Source: Climacium dendroides (taxonomy: Eukaryota; Streptophyta; Bryopsida; Hypnales; Climaciaceae). From it: a stretch of DNA of 64,000 nucleotides. The translations under genes were made by a program, and so were the position numbers. The notes below the pieces were generated by a model that worked only from the letters and a program-made list of their open reading frames with translations, ran no database searches and was not told the origin of the DNA. The stretch lies in contig OX467090.1 in assembly GCA_950106755.1 (NCBI GenBank), forward strand, positions 15,561,489 through 15,625,488, written 5' to 3'. This document shows, one piece after another, positions 1 through 11,262 of the stretch (positions are counted from its first letter, which is position 1; each line of letters begins with the position of its first letter).

Positions 1-111
1 TCTTCATCAAATGATGAAGACAACACTTTCGATGATGAAGACGAAGGATGGATATCAAGAGACCATAGTAGCGGGGCAGAGGTAAAAGGAGATAGTGATT
101 ATCATCCTTAG
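1..111 (+). CDS. Acidic C-terminal tail of an unknown protein (partial)
   Basis: Frame 1 is open from the window edge to a TAG at 109-111 and gives 36 residues rich in Ser, Asp and Glu (it contains NDEDN and DDEDEGW). The composition looks like the acidic tail of a nuclear or transposon-encoded protein and is unlike the AT-rich, stop-filled DNA that follows. The rest of the gene lies outside the window, so the family cannot be named. It could be a chance open frame, since it is short. Confidence 0.3.
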   Translation, partial: SSSNDEDNTFDDEDEGWISRDHSSGAEVKGDSDYHP

Positions 112-3100
112 GAATTGAATCTTACATTCTTAGAACGGGTTAGATTAGAGTACATTACATGGACAGTTGTTCAAATCTTTATGATTTGAATTTAGAAGAG
201 TTTATAAACTCAGGAGAAATGAGGTTTGACATTTGACACGCATTGCTCTATAGTAGGAATTTGCATGTTTATTTTGAAAAATGTAATAAACCTTTTCTAT
301 TCATTGTTTTTGGTTGAATGGTTGAATAGGAAATTGAAGAAGTCTTTACTGTGTGTATTTTGGTTATGAATTCTCCATGTACAAAACAAATAAATCAGAT
401 AATTTCTTGGGAAGCGTTAGAAATAATGAACCTCAGAAAGAAAGTTTGCATCAGAACTGAAATTTGTAAATACAGAATTACAGAAGTCATAGTTCCCGAT
501 TGCCAACCGGCCACAACCGCAGCGGACTCTCCGACCGCATGGGAGGCCGCAGATGAGCCGACCGCATAAAGGTGACACGAATGACTAAGAGCTCATCTGC
601 CATTCGAGAAAGTGGGACTTCTGAATCTCTTTACTATGATAATTTCTTATAGAGATACTTAGAAGATTGTGGTTCTTATCTTGAGGTCCGAGGTTTGATC
701 ACTTGCGGTCATGCGGTGGTATGGGGCTTGGTTTCAACTTTCAACAACCAATTCAAAAAAAAAAGTGATCAATTAATTCTTTGTGGAAAAGAGGGGGGAA
801 TGATTGGATGAAGGAGTTGGTCCTCTTGCTTAAGTAGATGTTCCTATAAGGTTGGAAGAGGTGGAAATTGAATTTCGTTCAAAGATTTTTGTAACACTAT
901 TGTGATTCAGAAGTCTCCAACTGGAAGTCAAAAATCATCCCTTTCAGCCTTCAAGGAACGTCAATACCATATTACCATGATATTTGGGGGGGAGGAAATT
1001 TTGGTTTTACAAATTGTACAAATTATACAAAATTTAGGAATGAACAATAACAAAGTTGAAGCCCTTGCCAACGAATCTTGAATGAAACCTACCACTAGAA
1101 AATCCAAAGCCTCACAAGGTTATAAGTACTCATTTGTACTTAGTTTGAAGTAAAAATCTAAAATATTTTGATTTAGCAATTTACAGTTGAAGTAACTCCA
1201 AGAGAAGTATTGACATGAAACGGTGAAATGATTTGCAAGAGTAAATTACTTAAATATTTTTTGATTTGAGGGCTACAATGTTGCACGGCCATGTCACCAT
1301 GTTGCATTCTCTAGAGAATTACAGTGCATATGTTTATATGGTCAAACTATAAATGAAAACAATTTTAAATGAAAATAAGGTTTCATGTAGCGAAGGTGTA
1401 GTATGGGAACTATTGTAGCCATTTTGAATTTTGGTTTTCTTGGGTAATTTTCCCAATTTTCCCAATTTTCCATAGTACTACAGCGTTTTGGAGTTAACTT
1501 TCCATAGTTGCTGGTTAATTTGGCTTTTACTTGGGTTTCATCTATGGATGCGGGTCAATGGATGAATGAGGCGTAATCTATAGTTGCGGTTGAGTTGGTT
1601 GCTGGCTGAATCAGGTGAAGCCCAATGGAGAGTTCGATTGAAGCCAATCTAGAAAGTGAAGTCTAGAGCTCCTGCGTGGTGGTACAGCCAGCAATGTTTT
1701 CGTGAGCGATTGATAGTTTTTGAGTGCATTAGTGTGTGTATGTAGAGTGATCTATAGTGTGTCTGTGCAATAGTGTGCGTAATGAATAACGAGGATTCTA
1801 TGGTTCGGCTATTAAGTATTGATTGTGCTGAATCGATATTTTTTTTTCATATGGAGCGAAACTGAGTGATGGAGTAGTGAGAAACAATTGTAAATTTTAC
1901 ATGGAAATATCATGCGGAGATTATTCAATTGTATGTTGTGATGGATGGAGATCAATCTGTATGTGCTGAGTCTTGTAATTTTCTATTGTGTTGTAATGGT
2001 GATTGGGAGTGATTGAATGTATTGGAATCATGCTTATCGATTGTATGTGTGTTGCTATGCTGAGAATTGATTCTATAGCTTTTATTCAGTGAAGAATTTC
2101 TATGGCAGAGATGGAATGTGAATGCCTATCTATGTGGGGCTGTTAATTGTTTTATCAATTGTGTATAGGCTGGATTGAATTGAATAGGAAATCCATAGCA
2201 ATACGCTGATCCAGTGAAATCATTTCTATAGTGGTTGTGGGGTTACTTCGAGAAATCAATAGAGCTTATAGACTGAGCAATGTTGCAATGGATAGAGAAC
2301 AATTTAAATTAAAAGGGAAAGAAGTGTAAATATTGTTGTCAATCCTACAGTATGGATGAGAAGTGTGAGACTAAGAAAGATGTGATGGTGAAAGAAAATG
2401 AAAAGAAAAGTTCGATTGGAGAAAAGCTGGAAGAAGTTGTAAAGCCAAAACAATAGTTGTTGTACCAACATTGGAAAGTCAATAGTACCAGTGCAGTTGG
2501 TAGAGTTAACAATAGATTAAAGCTGAATCAATAGATTCATAATCAATTGATAAGTTCCCGACTATTGCCTAAATTATAATAAAAATAATAGTCTATCTAT
2601 TGCACTGGGTATGTCAAGAAATTGTCCAGAATCTTCAATGGTGCACAACCTTGGGATTGATTAAATCTCCTCATAGAAAATTACCATTGGTTTTTACTCC
2701 TCCCTAAGAACAAACTTAAACTATAGGAATTCCTCAATGGTTCATCCATTGTAGAAAACCAAACTACAGAAGAGGAAAGCTCTATGTGGCATCCCTACAT
2801 TTGTATTCTTTGTAATTTGAAACCTCCAACCAAATTGTAAAGCAAAATATTTAATCCAAATTTTATTTATTTTCATAAGCATCGATTTGAAGGTGAACTA
2901 AATTGATTGAAATTTCAGAAGAATTGAATTCCAAGTGAATGTGAAATTGAAGTCAATTAGGATTTAGATTCATTTTCAATTTGGATTAAACATTGTACTT
3001 GCATTTGACATAATTGGCAACTACATATTCTATTCGATTGCAAATTGAAGTAAAATATAGTTTCATTGGGGATTATACCTGATACCTCAATCTAAAAATC

Positions 3101-4124
3101 TATATTGAAAATTTAATTACTAATTTGTACTTTACATTAATAAAATTGGAGAAAATTAGAATTCGATATGGCTTTCATGTTTACTACAATACATTTCTAA
3201 GAAAGGTTGGAAAGCTCAAATGATCAAATTAGAATTCCAACAAAATTGAAATTGAAATTCTAACTGCAGTGCGCTAGTGCATTATTTTTATTACAATTCC
3301 AAATGAATGTGTTTGGGAAATCAATTGAAGTTCTACATTAGAAGGTTATTAAAATCAAAACTTCAAATGTAATTTGAATTACTTGAGTTGCATTCAAATT
3401 CAAATTCAAATTCAAATTTGTTACTATTTCTCTACATTCTATTTCAATTTGAATGCACATTCCATTTCAAATTGCATTTGCATGTCATGTTCAATTTCAG
3501 TTTGAAAGGCAATTTTAATTTGGAAAAATGGAAGTCAAATTCAATTGCAATGACAGTATGACACCCACTTTAAAATTCACATTGGAATATTGACTTTAAT
3601 CTACATTGATTTCAATCAATTTAAATGAAAATAGAGACTTCTGCATTGAACCTGTTGAATTCATAATTCAACATCATAATAAACAAATTTCTGGGGAGGG
3701 TTTACATTGTATAAGTGAGCTTGAAACAACCTAATATAACCATCATTATAGATTAATGAAAACAACATTAAATTCCTAATGCCTTACATTTGTAATTAAC
3801 TTATGAATTAAAACTTATTTGTTCAATATTGTCACTGTAGTATTCCAGATTATTTCTCGTATGTGACATGCAAAAGTTTACATTTCACAAAGAATCATAA
3901 TTTTATGATTATGGAAAATGACTGAAGACTTCACTTTTCTTCAATTATATATTTTTTAAATTCACCATGAAAATTCTCTCTCTCTCCCTCTATATATATT
4001 TATAGTTTGTACACAAAGTACTCATAAGATGTAACAATGAGTCAATTACAAACACATTTGATGAAGAGAAATATCAAAATTCTAAAAGGGAGTAGAGTTC
4101 ACAATTACGGGTAGGATTTATGGT
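112..4124. other. AT-rich intergenic DNA without a recognisable gene
   Basis: No long open frame is present. The stretch holds a short GC-rich island at about 490-566 with CGGAC/CCGACCGC motifs like those at 4.3 and 10.1 kb, a short run of TTCAAA hexamers at 3393-3418, and a CT/TA low-complexity run at about 3974-4000. Otherwise I see nothing in it. Confidence 0.6.
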
Positions 4125-4153
4125 TTTTAGGGTATAGGGTTTAGGGTTTAGGA
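4125..4153 (+). repeat. Interstitial plant-type telomere-like repeat
   Basis: Three to four degenerate copies of TTTAGGG (for example GGGTTTAGGGTTTAGG) occur here. TTTAGGG is the common plant telomere unit. The run is far too short to be a chromosome end and is best read as an interstitial remnant or chance low-complexity sequence. Confidence 0.45.
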
Positions 4154-4315
4154 TATGGAGTTGTTTTTTGAGTTTTAGATTGAAGGAGTAGAACTCCCAC
4201 CTTCAATTTTTAAAGTTCTGATGTCCTCACGTGAAGTTAGTGACGAACTGACGGTCTGCCACCTCACTTCTTTGGATTCTCTATTCACAAATAATTGAAT
4301 TTGGAGAATCCAAAT

Positions 4316-4625
4316 GTTGTGGGTTCGTTTGTCCATCCGCTCAACGGACGGTGCGCGAACCAAGCGATTAGTGAAACCATCGGCCCGTCCATTGAGCAAA
4401 CGGACCGACGGCCTATTGGTCGGGCTAATGGTCGATTGGTCGGTGGGGACGAAGTCTGGCCGTCTGTCCATCCACCCATCCGCTCAGCGGTCGGTGCGTC
4501 CATCCGTACATTGTTCTTGACCGTGCGATGGGAGGTGCGGACTCGCAGTGTCCGTCCGATCTTATCGTCCAACCCTCAGGCCGACAACGATGTGAGTCCG
4601 CCTTAGCAGTCGGTATGAAGAGTGC
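4316..4625. repeat. GC-rich island of CGGACGG/GTCCG motifs
   Basis: A GC-rich patch in AT-rich surroundings, built from many short copies of CGGACGG, GTCCGTCC and GGTCGG in both orientations. It is open in several frames at once (about 60-100 codons each), which is what a stop-poor GC repeat gives and not a sign of coding. Similar islands occur at about 490-566, 10123-10430 and 11148-11262. Dense short motifs of this type are typical of transposon subterminal regions. That role is inferred. Confidence 0.5.
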
Positions 4626-4819
4626 AATAGACGGCTTAGTCTACACAATTGTTTTCCTTGTGGAGTGGGTGATCCAGCGACAATTGGTCTCTACGCACCC
4701 CTTCCAACTTGGTGTATGAACAATTCTGAATGAATGAGTTGCATTCATTCATTATTATAATCTAAAATTGCTACAAATTAATTGTTTTAAGTTTGAGGTA
4801 ATAAATAGAAAAGGGTACT

Positions 4820-6090
4820 ATGCCTCGGAAAAGAATTCCGTTTCTTCCCAGTTCTTCGAAAAAAAGTACAAAGGGGAAACTACAAGAACTAGATTGGGAG
4901 GTTTACTTTGATGAATTCAATGTGGCAAAAGAGGGATGGGAGTACGAGTCCGAGAAAGTGTGGACTTGTACAATATGCAAGAAATATGTGACCATGTCAC
5001 ACATAGCCAAACTGTGGCCAACGAATGACAGTTTAGAGAAACAAGTGAGACGGTGGGAAGGCCCTATGAAGATGTGTACGAGTAGACACTTCGTAAAGAG
5101 ATACGAAGAGATTTGGGCTGCTTCAAATCTAGGTCCCTCGAAGCCCACCATCATGAACTATTCTACTATGGCAATGGTTTGGGCGGAGATTGTTCTCCAG
5201 AAAGACATTGACTGGCATACAGTTATAGGGATGAATAAAGTGACGAAAATGAACTGTCACTCAACTGTGGTGTTCACCAACTGGCGTGGTGAAAGTGATT
5301 GCATGTCAGCTTGGTCGAATCAAAGTCAATTCGGGTGTCCAACTTGGCCTATATTGGATGCAGAGGACAATGATGTTGATGATGATAAAGAACCACCTAA
5401 ACACTTGCCACTTCCACCTCCGGAGAGGCACGAACGCCGAGAGGAACGCGAAGACATAGAGTATGAGAATCAAATGCAGGAAGCATTGAGGAGGAGTGTT
5501 GAGGATCATGGTCGACCTCGTAGATATCACACTTCACCTTGTCGTGAACGTGATGTACATGGCTCGCGATATGGAAGAAGTAGTTCACAATATAGGCTCA
5601 ACGACCCCCAAAATGGTTGTCCAAACGTAGGAGGAGGCTATAGAACCACGACCTATATGGACTACGGTGATCTTCTACATGGCGGCCCTCAAATTACCCA
5701 GGAACAAGAGGACCTCATGTAAACACAAGGTTTACGGACAACAATAATTTTGTTCATGGCGGTTCGCAATATTATCCAAGAACAAGTAGACCCCATGAAA
5801 ACACGAGTTATACAAACTACGGTGGTTCGGAACAGGGCGGCTCGCAATATTATCCGAGAACAAGAGGACATGATTTGTATGGGCCTCATGGAAGTTCCTA
5901 CTACACTGGTTTAAGTCATGGAGGGACTGGAGGGTCACATGAATATGTTTCAGTTCCGCCTCCAACTTTTGGAGGTCTTTCTTACGAAAATTATACACAA
6001 GGAGGACAATCAAGCAAATATGGGCCATATGGTGGCTCCGGTTCTACGCCTCAAAGTCGGAATCATGATAGTAGTTCTGATTCTAAATGA
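4820..6090 (+). pseudogene. Decayed Cys-containing protein with Gly/Tyr-rich repeat tail (frameshifted)
   Basis: The first frame (4820-5722, 300 codons) starts MPRKRIPF with a basic N-terminus. It carries a putative zinc-binding segment (WTCTICKKYV, then a downstream CTSRHF) and an acidic region followed by an Arg/Glu-rich stretch (about residues 190-230). The last part turns Gly/Tyr-rich. The natural continuation, with repeats of the type HGGSQYYPRT, lies in another frame and runs to a TGA at 6088-6090. Comparing the repeat copies shows one base lost near 5692, where CAAATTACC stands for CAATATTATCC. That shift sends the first frame to a premature stop at 5720-5722. Two or three repeat units follow. 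I do not recognise the family. BED-like transposon proteins are possible but unproven. A MITE lies immediately after the distal stop. Confidence 0.55.
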
Positions 6091-6093
6091 AGT

Positions 6094-6686
6094 CCCCAGA
6101 GGTGCACTACAAAAGAAGTTTATGGGTGAGGAGCAACCAAATTTTGGACCCCCTATATTATATCCTAAAATTTTAATTTTTTTCTAAAAGAAAAATATGA
6201 ATATATTTTTACTACTTTGAAAGTTTATGTTTTGAATTATCGGTATTTTTTTGTGTTAATAACAATTAGTTACAAATTTTAGAAGAAAAAAGATACACTA
6301 TAAAGCTAAAAATAACTTTTACACCCTATATTATATAAGAAAAAAAATTTGAAAAATAAAAAAAAAATTCTATAAAATAGATTTCTACTAAAAGTTTATT
6401 TTGGCTAAATATTGATACAATAGTCATCTTCATGTCATTTCTATAAATATTTTAGTTGAAAAACATGCCATTTTAGTTCATTTTTCAATCCTTTCTAGAC
6501 AATATATCACATGTTATTTAGGATTGAAATTTTTGGCAATAGAAACCTATAGACATAGTTAAACAAAGTTCAAAGTTGTAGGTTGAAATTATAGTTTATT
6601 AGAAAGTAATTAGGAAAAGTAGAAATGGGTAGTTAGGGTTTGGTCGCTCCTCACCCATGAACTTCCTTTGTAGTGCACCCCCCGTG
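6094..6686. mobile_element. MITE family M, copy A (Mutator-like)
   Basis: A 593-bp AT-rich element with terminal inverted repeats of about 27 bp that share GGTGCACTACAAA and GAAGTT. It is flanked by an 8-bp direct repeat AATGAAGT (6086-6093 and 6687-6694). The target repeat includes the TGA stop of the preceding decayed gene, so insertion was immediately downstream of that frame and did not change it. The internal sequence (for example AAAGTTTATGTTTTGAATTA) is shared with copies at 24541, 46792 and 58535. No coding capacity. A Mutator-like origin is inferred from the 9-bp duplication of the copy at 46792. Confidence 0.75.
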
Positions 6687-8301
6687 AATGAAGTATAGTG
6701 TTGTTTTGTAGAAAAATTCAAGGCGCCATTATATAGTTATGGGCTTTGTATTGTAATGTGGTTTCAAGAATTCAAGTGTAATGCATTGTCATTTGTCATT
6801 TGGAAACAATGCAATAGTTGCAGGTATATTCAAACAAGTGAGATGTATGAAAAAGTTGTTTTAGCCCAAAAAATGGAAGTGGTACGGGCTATAAGGCTAT
6901 TTTATAATATAGTAAAATTATTTGCTTTTTTACTTTGTAGAGTAAGTAGAATTCCATACTATTACTCCGATATGAGTGGTTGTTTGTTGCAAATGTTGAG
7001 CATGTGAATGAATGAATGATGTGATGTAATGTATTTGAACATCAAAAATTATGTATTTTGGTCATTTGGATGGCAATGCATAATTAAAACCATGAAAGTT
7101 GCGTGCATCTATACAAAATTGCAAATTTACGCTCGTTTTTTGAGACAAAATGATATGACCAAATCATTTTTATAAAACTTTTGTCGAATAACTCAACACC
7201 TTTTGGTATGCACCAAAAAAAACTTCATTATATAATTAGCTTTGATGTTGCACTTACCACGTGTTATTTTAAGTATTGGACCTTGAAGACAATAGTTCAA
7301 GACTTATTCTTCTTGAGGTGTTTAACACTAGAAGAGTAAAAACAACAAGATCTCTTGTTGTTGAAATTCATTGATGAAATGAATCCGGGATCTATAGATA
7401 GGCAAGAATATAATGTACAAGTGAAAAATTAAAAATTAAACATTAAAAATTTTAAAAAATTGCAATTTTTTTCCTACCTACTATGTTAATTGGCCTACTA
7501 GGCTACTACCTAGTACCTACACTACCCCCCGTCCCTTGTTTTGAGCGATTTAGGTCATAACTTTTGTTCCCGGTCACTAATTGTGGAAAAAATTATGTCC
7601 CCATTATCCCATATAGCTTATCAATTTTTTTATCTTCAAAAAAAGTTTCAAAAAATCACGACAAAATTTCAGCTTATAGGTTCCTATCTAATAACGCATT
7701 TGTCCCTCGAAGGGACAATGGTCCTTTAGAAATTAACCTTCAACTCACAATAAGACAATCACATACATGATGTTTCCTTCGGTCCTTTAGTCACTCTCGA
7801 TCATCATATCAATCATAGAGACATAGAGTTCAATAAACGTTTAACATTTTTAATATTGTCATTGACATTATTATAATGAACATCTTCAACCAAATTTACT
7901 ATACCACACAAATGAAGACAAGGACTTGTCAACCCAAAAATCAATCAATCATCATTCATCAATTAAAAATTGAATGAATTGCAAATTATTTCATATAATA
8001 ATTTCGAGATTTTCATCCAAACATACGATGACAAATGGCGTAAAGACTTCCAAGTTCTCCAAAATCATTGTGAATTAAAACATGCTCACTGATTACAAAT
8101 GCTGAGATGCACCTTGCTGTAAAACTCCATTCACAATCAATCCAATCATTGGTGATAAAATTGAGGTATATCATCCATATATACTATGCTACTATGTAAT
8201 CCACATGTACATCACTATATGTCTTTGCCTCTATGAATAGTGCATACTATAAACACCTATAGTTAATTAGTTATATATGATATATTAATATCATTAAAGA
8301 C
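6687..8301. other. AT-rich intergenic DNA with a dispersed repeat
   Basis: No gene is visible. About 7530-7735 matches segments near 25140-25300 and 60430-60560. Shared features are a CATAACTTTTGTTCCC start, an AATCACGACAAAATTT middle and a GGGACAATGGTCCTTTAG end. It looks like the end of the TTAACCCC-type repeat family described at 23370 and 41795. The remainder is simple AT-rich sequence. Confidence 0.5.
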
Positions 8302-9950
8302 TTAAACTACATCTCCATAGTGGCGGAAGTGTTCATCTGGTATAGGCCAATGAAACGAAGAAGTAAATCGCGAAATCACTTGCGCCAAACTATTATGGCT
8401 ATCGGGACCATCTTCGCAAAGTCTTCCCAAATACACTTGAAAGACTTGTGCTAACTCATGATGCAAGTACAACACATGTTTTTTGCTTCTACGACCTTGC
8501 AAACCGTAGTATGTCTCCAACATACATATACTATTGATCCTCTGAGCTAGTTGACCAACAGCAAATTCTTCGAACTTAATGGTAAGTACAGATATGTTCT
8601 CCACATCCGCATCTCTTCGATGCATGTATGTAATCTTTGGATTGATCCACCACCTCCTCCTCAAAACTTTGTCCCGATCACTTGTCGATGTGAATGTATA
8701 CAACGACTTCATGGGTTCCGTACTAGCTGTGGTCATCCCCCAATCACAAACTCCAATGAAAACCCGCGACTCGTCTTCCGGAAAATGAAACATGATGTTG
8801 TCTGAAGAAATGTCGTTGTAGAGATGTCCAGCAACTTGTACCGCATTCATAATATGCAGCAATGCCCAAGCAAGCTCCGTACGCTTTGCTCTCCATTGCT
8901 TCAAACGATGAGCACGAATGACTTCCTCATCGCTAATTTTGGGGTCACACATAATGCAAATGGTGATATTGTCTGGATAATCATTATCCATTCTCAACAT
9001 TTCATGCAAAGTACCACCATTCCACCACAATGAATAGCCTTCGTTCCGAACTATATGGACTGCACACTACTAGAAAATTTCATATTTTTGTTGTTTTGGT
9101 CGCGTTGATCCGGTCTAAATCTGACAGAAATCTGTTGGTTTCAACAGATTTCTGTCAGATTTTGACCGGATCAACGCGACCAAAACAACAAAAAAATGAA
9201 ATTTTCTAGTAGTGGCAACAAAGCGTATGACTCCATCATGCGGAATCCGCACCGCCATCGATTCAGTTTGGTGTTCCATCTTTACAAGCTCAAATCATCG
9301 ACCTTCTTGGAGAGACACCTTTGTTGCAAATTCCCAATGTGGTTGAAGTTCAGGGCATCCTTCGATTCGCACCCTACAAATTGTGATATAGTCCCCGCGC
9401 AGGATTACGATATCTTGTGGAATCACCCTTGCGGTTCCCGGGAGCACTATTAAATGGCACAATGCAACTCACATATTTACTCTCCCTTCATGAGTTGTCC
9501 ACCAATCAAAAATCTACCTCTATTTTGTCTCAAAGCAAATGGTCTCATCCGACTCACGAACATGTCTACTTTTGTAATCACGTGCGTGAAGGCTTCATCA
9601 TCAATGCGATGAACCTTACCAAATTTTTTGATGATTCCTTTCGCATTCCATAGTACATCATGCGCCCGCTTGTCCAACTAGCTAGTATAATCCTTCTTTT
9701 CCATTTCTTGATATCACTCCCGCACCCGCAACGCTTCATTTATCATGTCCTTCATATCGCCTTTGAACTTCTCAATGCCCTCTTCTTCATAACAAACATA
9801 CTTAGAGTCAAGAGACATGGTAGTTTTTCTCTCATAGAATTCGACAATGAATTTCCTCAAAAACGCGGTGTAAGTATGCGAGGGGTTGTCCATGACATCG
9901 GCTTCATTAGGTTCCTCCAAAAGCTTCGCTTTCTTCTTTGCCCTTGGCAT
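8302..9950 (-). pseudogene. Decayed protein-kinase-like gene interrupted by a 150-bp MITE
   Basis: Reading leftward, an N-terminal part starts MPRAKKKAKLLEE at 9950. It contains in-frame stops at 9714-9716 and 9678-9680 and loses frame near 9478. The kinase part follows and is open again from about 9294 to a stop at 8302 once the MITE at 9065-9214 is removed, with one stop at 9295-9297. The catalytic-loop equivalent is YNDISSDN (instead of HRDxxxxN) and the metal-binding motif is DWG (instead of DFG). The key Asp residues and the Asn are kept. This suggests a divergent kinase-like family. The N-lobe is poorly defined because of the frame damage. It is convergent with the gene at 4820. Substrate and pathway are unknown. 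Confidence 0.6.
9065..9214. mobile_element. Palindromic CACTA-type MITE inside the kinase-like gene
   Basis: A 150-bp near-perfect palindrome that starts CACTACTAGAAAA and ends in its reverse complement, flanked by the 3-bp direct repeat GCA (9062-9064 and 9215-9217). The loop is only a few bases, so the whole element folds into one hairpin. A CACTA start and a 3-bp duplication are hallmarks of CACTA/EnSpm elements. Removing it with one GCA rejoins the kinase-like frame through codons for Phe-Val-Ala-Val. The insertion is therefore later than the coding frame, and the near-identity of the arms suggests it is young. Confidence 0.88.
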
Positions 9951-10122
9951 CTTGATGAATGTCGCACAATTTGAGAAATAAAATGACAAGGGTTCCCCCA
10001 AGATTTCACCTTTACCCTCCAGAGGAGAGGAGGCAATAGAGCCCAAAGGCACTAAGCTTCTCCGCTCTCTCTTGCAAGCAAGGGGGAAGGTAAAAATGAA
10101 AGGCGGACGGCCCAACTGCCTC

Positions 10123-11262
10123 TCTTGTATGAGGCGGATGGCCATCCCATTCGCCTAATCCTAGCCATTCGCCCTAGCGGACGGCCAATCGTTCGTCGAG
10201 TCGAGTCCGTCCGATTGGGCGTCCGGTCGACCGAGCGGACGGTGATTTTGGGTGGACCGTCGGATTTAGGGCTGCATCGAACGGCATTCGCAGTCCGATT
10301 CCCCCAACCGTCTGATCAGGCGCACGGCGGACTTTGCCTTCGTCTGCGAGGTCGGCCCCGTCCACCCAGCCGTCTGCTTCGTCGGCTCATCCGTCCACCT
10401 GACCCCCCCGTCCACTGGAGGGTGATTGCAAGAAACACTTGTACTATTTGTTGCGTTTTTCAATGGTACTCATGAAATCTTTAGGAGTACTTTAAAATTA
10501 GAAAACTAATTTTTTTTAAATCTTAAAAATATGACTTATGTATATACCTCTAAAATGAAGGTTTTCACCAAAGGAAATGTGTAGGAAAATTCTCTAAGTA
10601 GGAGAACTTGAAAAGTGCCAAATCTCAAGAAAATAGGACCTTTGATTCAAAAATTAGTTAAAAATAGTAAAAATAAGTAAATAAAAAAAATAAAAAGTGT
10701 CCATTTTTAAGAACTTTATGAAGATGGTCATTCACCAAAAAACTTTCAAAAATAATATTTTATATGTTTCAAAATGCAAGCAGAAGGAAGCTCTCTTCAT
10801 AGACTTCCACACCACACAAAATTAATTATTTTTAAGAACCCTTCAATTAAAAGTTGTATTTATATGTAAGGAAGAACTCTATATAATTTTCTTGATGTAG
10901 GGTATATGAAAAAGGTACTCAAAAGTACTAAAAACCTTCAAATTAGCAAGTGTGACATTTATTTCGGGCCTATTTTTGAATAGTAAATTATTTTTGAAAA
11001 TTACCAAAAAATCAAGGAAGTTGTAGGATAGTCATGAGTACCTTCCTTCTAAATCTTAAGTCATTCGGAGTTAACACAAAAGTTATGGCCAAAAAACAAC
11101 TCAGCCCGCAATGTGTGACACAAAATAGTAGAAGTGTTTCTTGCAATCACCCTGGACATACGGGAGTCCGACATTTCTATGTCCCCAGACGCTCGAAAAC
11201 TGCGGACACGAACATTGCACGTCCGTCCGGACGTCTGGGCGTCCCAGCGTCCGTGCAACCTT
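10123..11262. mobile_element. Putative element with GC-rich ends and inverted repeats
   Basis: Two GC-rich islands of CGGACGG/GTCCG motifs (10123-10430 and 11148-11262) enclose AT-rich DNA. At their inner edges lie inverted repeats of about 30 bp. The left one reads GGGTGATTGCAAGAAACACT near 10419 and its reverse complement is near 11130. Weaker inverted similarity continues inward. The outer termini and a target duplication could not be fixed, so the borders are approximate. It may instead be one end of a larger element reaching to the island at 4316. No coding capacity is seen. Confidence 0.4.

Noticed and set aside
4175..4719. Several overlapping open frames of 60-100 codons on both strands
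   Set aside because: Open in many frames because of the GC-rich CGGACGG motif island. No codon or domain signal.
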